Shown: one piece after another, positions 58,521-58,708 of the stretch
Layout of the letters: each line of letters opens with the position of its first letter
Position numbering within the stretch: the stretch's first letter is position 1
Source: Streptomyces graminilatus
GTDB taxonomy: Bacteria; Actinomycetota; Actinomycetes; Streptomycetales; Streptomycetaceae
Direction: 5' to 3'
Assembly (NCBI RefSeq): GCF_001418565.1
Contig: NZ_LIQQ01000297.1
Coordinates: forward strand, 1 to 58,708
DNA length: 58,708 nucleotides
The notes under the pieces: generated by a model
What the model was told of the DNA's origin: nothing
Databases searched by the model: none
What the model saw: the letters and a program-made list of their open reading frames with translations, nothing else
Translations under genes and position numbers: made by a program

Positions 58521-58708
58521 ATGGAGCCGCAGCTGACCCACAGTGCCGCCGACGGTGTCGCCACCGTCGTCATCCGCAACCCGGCCAAGCGCAACGCCAT
58601 GACGGCCGGCATGTGGAGCGCGCTGCCGCCGCTGCTCGCCGTCCTGGCCACCGATCCGGACGTCCATGTCCTGGTGCTCACGGGGGCGGGCGGGACGTGC
58701 GGCGCGGG
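58521..58708 (+). CDS. Crotonase-family (enoyl-CoA hydratase/isomerase) protein, 5' part
   Basis: The frame starts at ATG 58521 and runs off the window. The 62 visible residues read MEPQLTHSAADGVATVVIRN, then PAKRNAMT and VLVLTGAGGTCGA. This is the N-terminus of the enoyl-CoA hydratase/isomerase fold, including the NRPxxRNA-type and oxyanion-hole (GAGGTCG) elements. Substrate cannot be told from this part. Confidence 0.78.
   Translation, partial: MEPQLTHSAADGVATVVIRNPAKRNAMTAGMWSALPPLLAVLATDPDVHVLVLTGAGGTCGA

Noticed and set aside
1..58708. tRNA genes, CRISPR arrays, insertion sequences or attachment sites
   Set aside because: None recognised on reading both strands; the only gene breakage seen is at 26019-26611, with no transposase nearby.

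Overview
The window is very GC-rich actinobacterial DNA and almost certainly comes from a Streptomyces chromosome. The signs are GTG/TTG starts, GTGA/TGATG coupled operons, LAL and SARP regulators, a ydaO-type c-di-AMP leader in front of a LysM/M23 peptidase, and a full hopanoid operon of Streptomyces layout. No tRNA, rRNA, insertion sequence or CRISPR array was seen.

Positions 1-25838 are the edge of a glycosylated natural-product gene cluster. It opens with the 3' end of an NRPS-type gene (condensation-like part, adenylation domain, carrier domain; no thioesterase). Three adjacent large ATP-binding LuxR-family (LAL) genes follow; the middle one lacks the LuxR helix-turn-helix and carries an in-frame TTA codon. 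Next come two divergent paralogous alpha/beta hydrolases and the deoxysugar block: Gfo/Idh 3-ketoreductase, NDP-hexose 2,3-dehydratase, short SDR-type 4-ketoreductase, RmlA and RmlB. With them sit a SARP activator, an EryCII/DesVIII-type P450-like helper without the heme cysteine, an EryCIII/DesVII-like glycosyltransferase and a second glycosyltransferase. RmlA+RmlB+2,3-dehydratase+3-KR+4-KR without a 5-epimerase in view predicts an NDP-D-2,6-dideoxyhexose of the olivose type (inference). The cluster end (26019-26611) looks like a deletion scar: the C-terminal tail of a TetR-like gene on the minus strand directly abuts the C-terminal third of an NDP-hexose 3,4-dehydratase on the plus strand. 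The cluster may therefore once have made a 2,3,6-trideoxysugar.

Positions 26795-34418 hold unrelated housekeeping or accessory genes: metallo-beta-lactamase-fold hydrolase, TetR regulator, SGNH esterase, riboswitch-controlled LysM-M23 peptidase with a poly-serine linker, GH36 alpha-galactosidase and a tyrosine phosphatase. Positions 34438-48163 are a hopanoid locus read leftward: hpnC, hpnD, hpnE, a prenyl diphosphate synthase, shc, hpnG, hpnH, ispG, dxs, a class III aminotransferase, then a cupin-XRE regulator behind two tandem palindromes and a 40-residue membrane peptide. Together they would turn MEP-pathway precursors into squalene, hopene, adenosylhopane, ribosylhopane and aminotriol.

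Positions 48483-55562 are a compact seven-gene minus-strand operon: two CDP-alcohol phosphatidyltransferase-fold enzymes (one with His in place of the last motif Asp), a sugar-phosphate/phosphocholine-type nucleotidyltransferase, a glycerol-1-phosphate dehydrogenase-like protein, a family 2 glycosyltransferase and a TagGH/Wzm-Wzt-like ABC exporter. I infer an uncharacterised polyol-phosphate envelope polymer or glycolipid pathway; it is the best candidate here for an undescribed system. The right end has a cation-diffusion-facilitator transporter, type I IPP isomerase, a RsbW-like ATPase and the start of a crotonase-family gene.

The most notable regulatory structure is in the cluster. There are apparently leaderless promoters (TAGNNT box 7-8 nt before ATG and no Shine-Dalgarno) at several biosynthetic genes, a SARP-type heptamer pair at the expected spacing before one of them, an eight-unit 11-bp periodic array between the P450-like gene and rmlB, and a 9-bp periodic array before the SARP gene.
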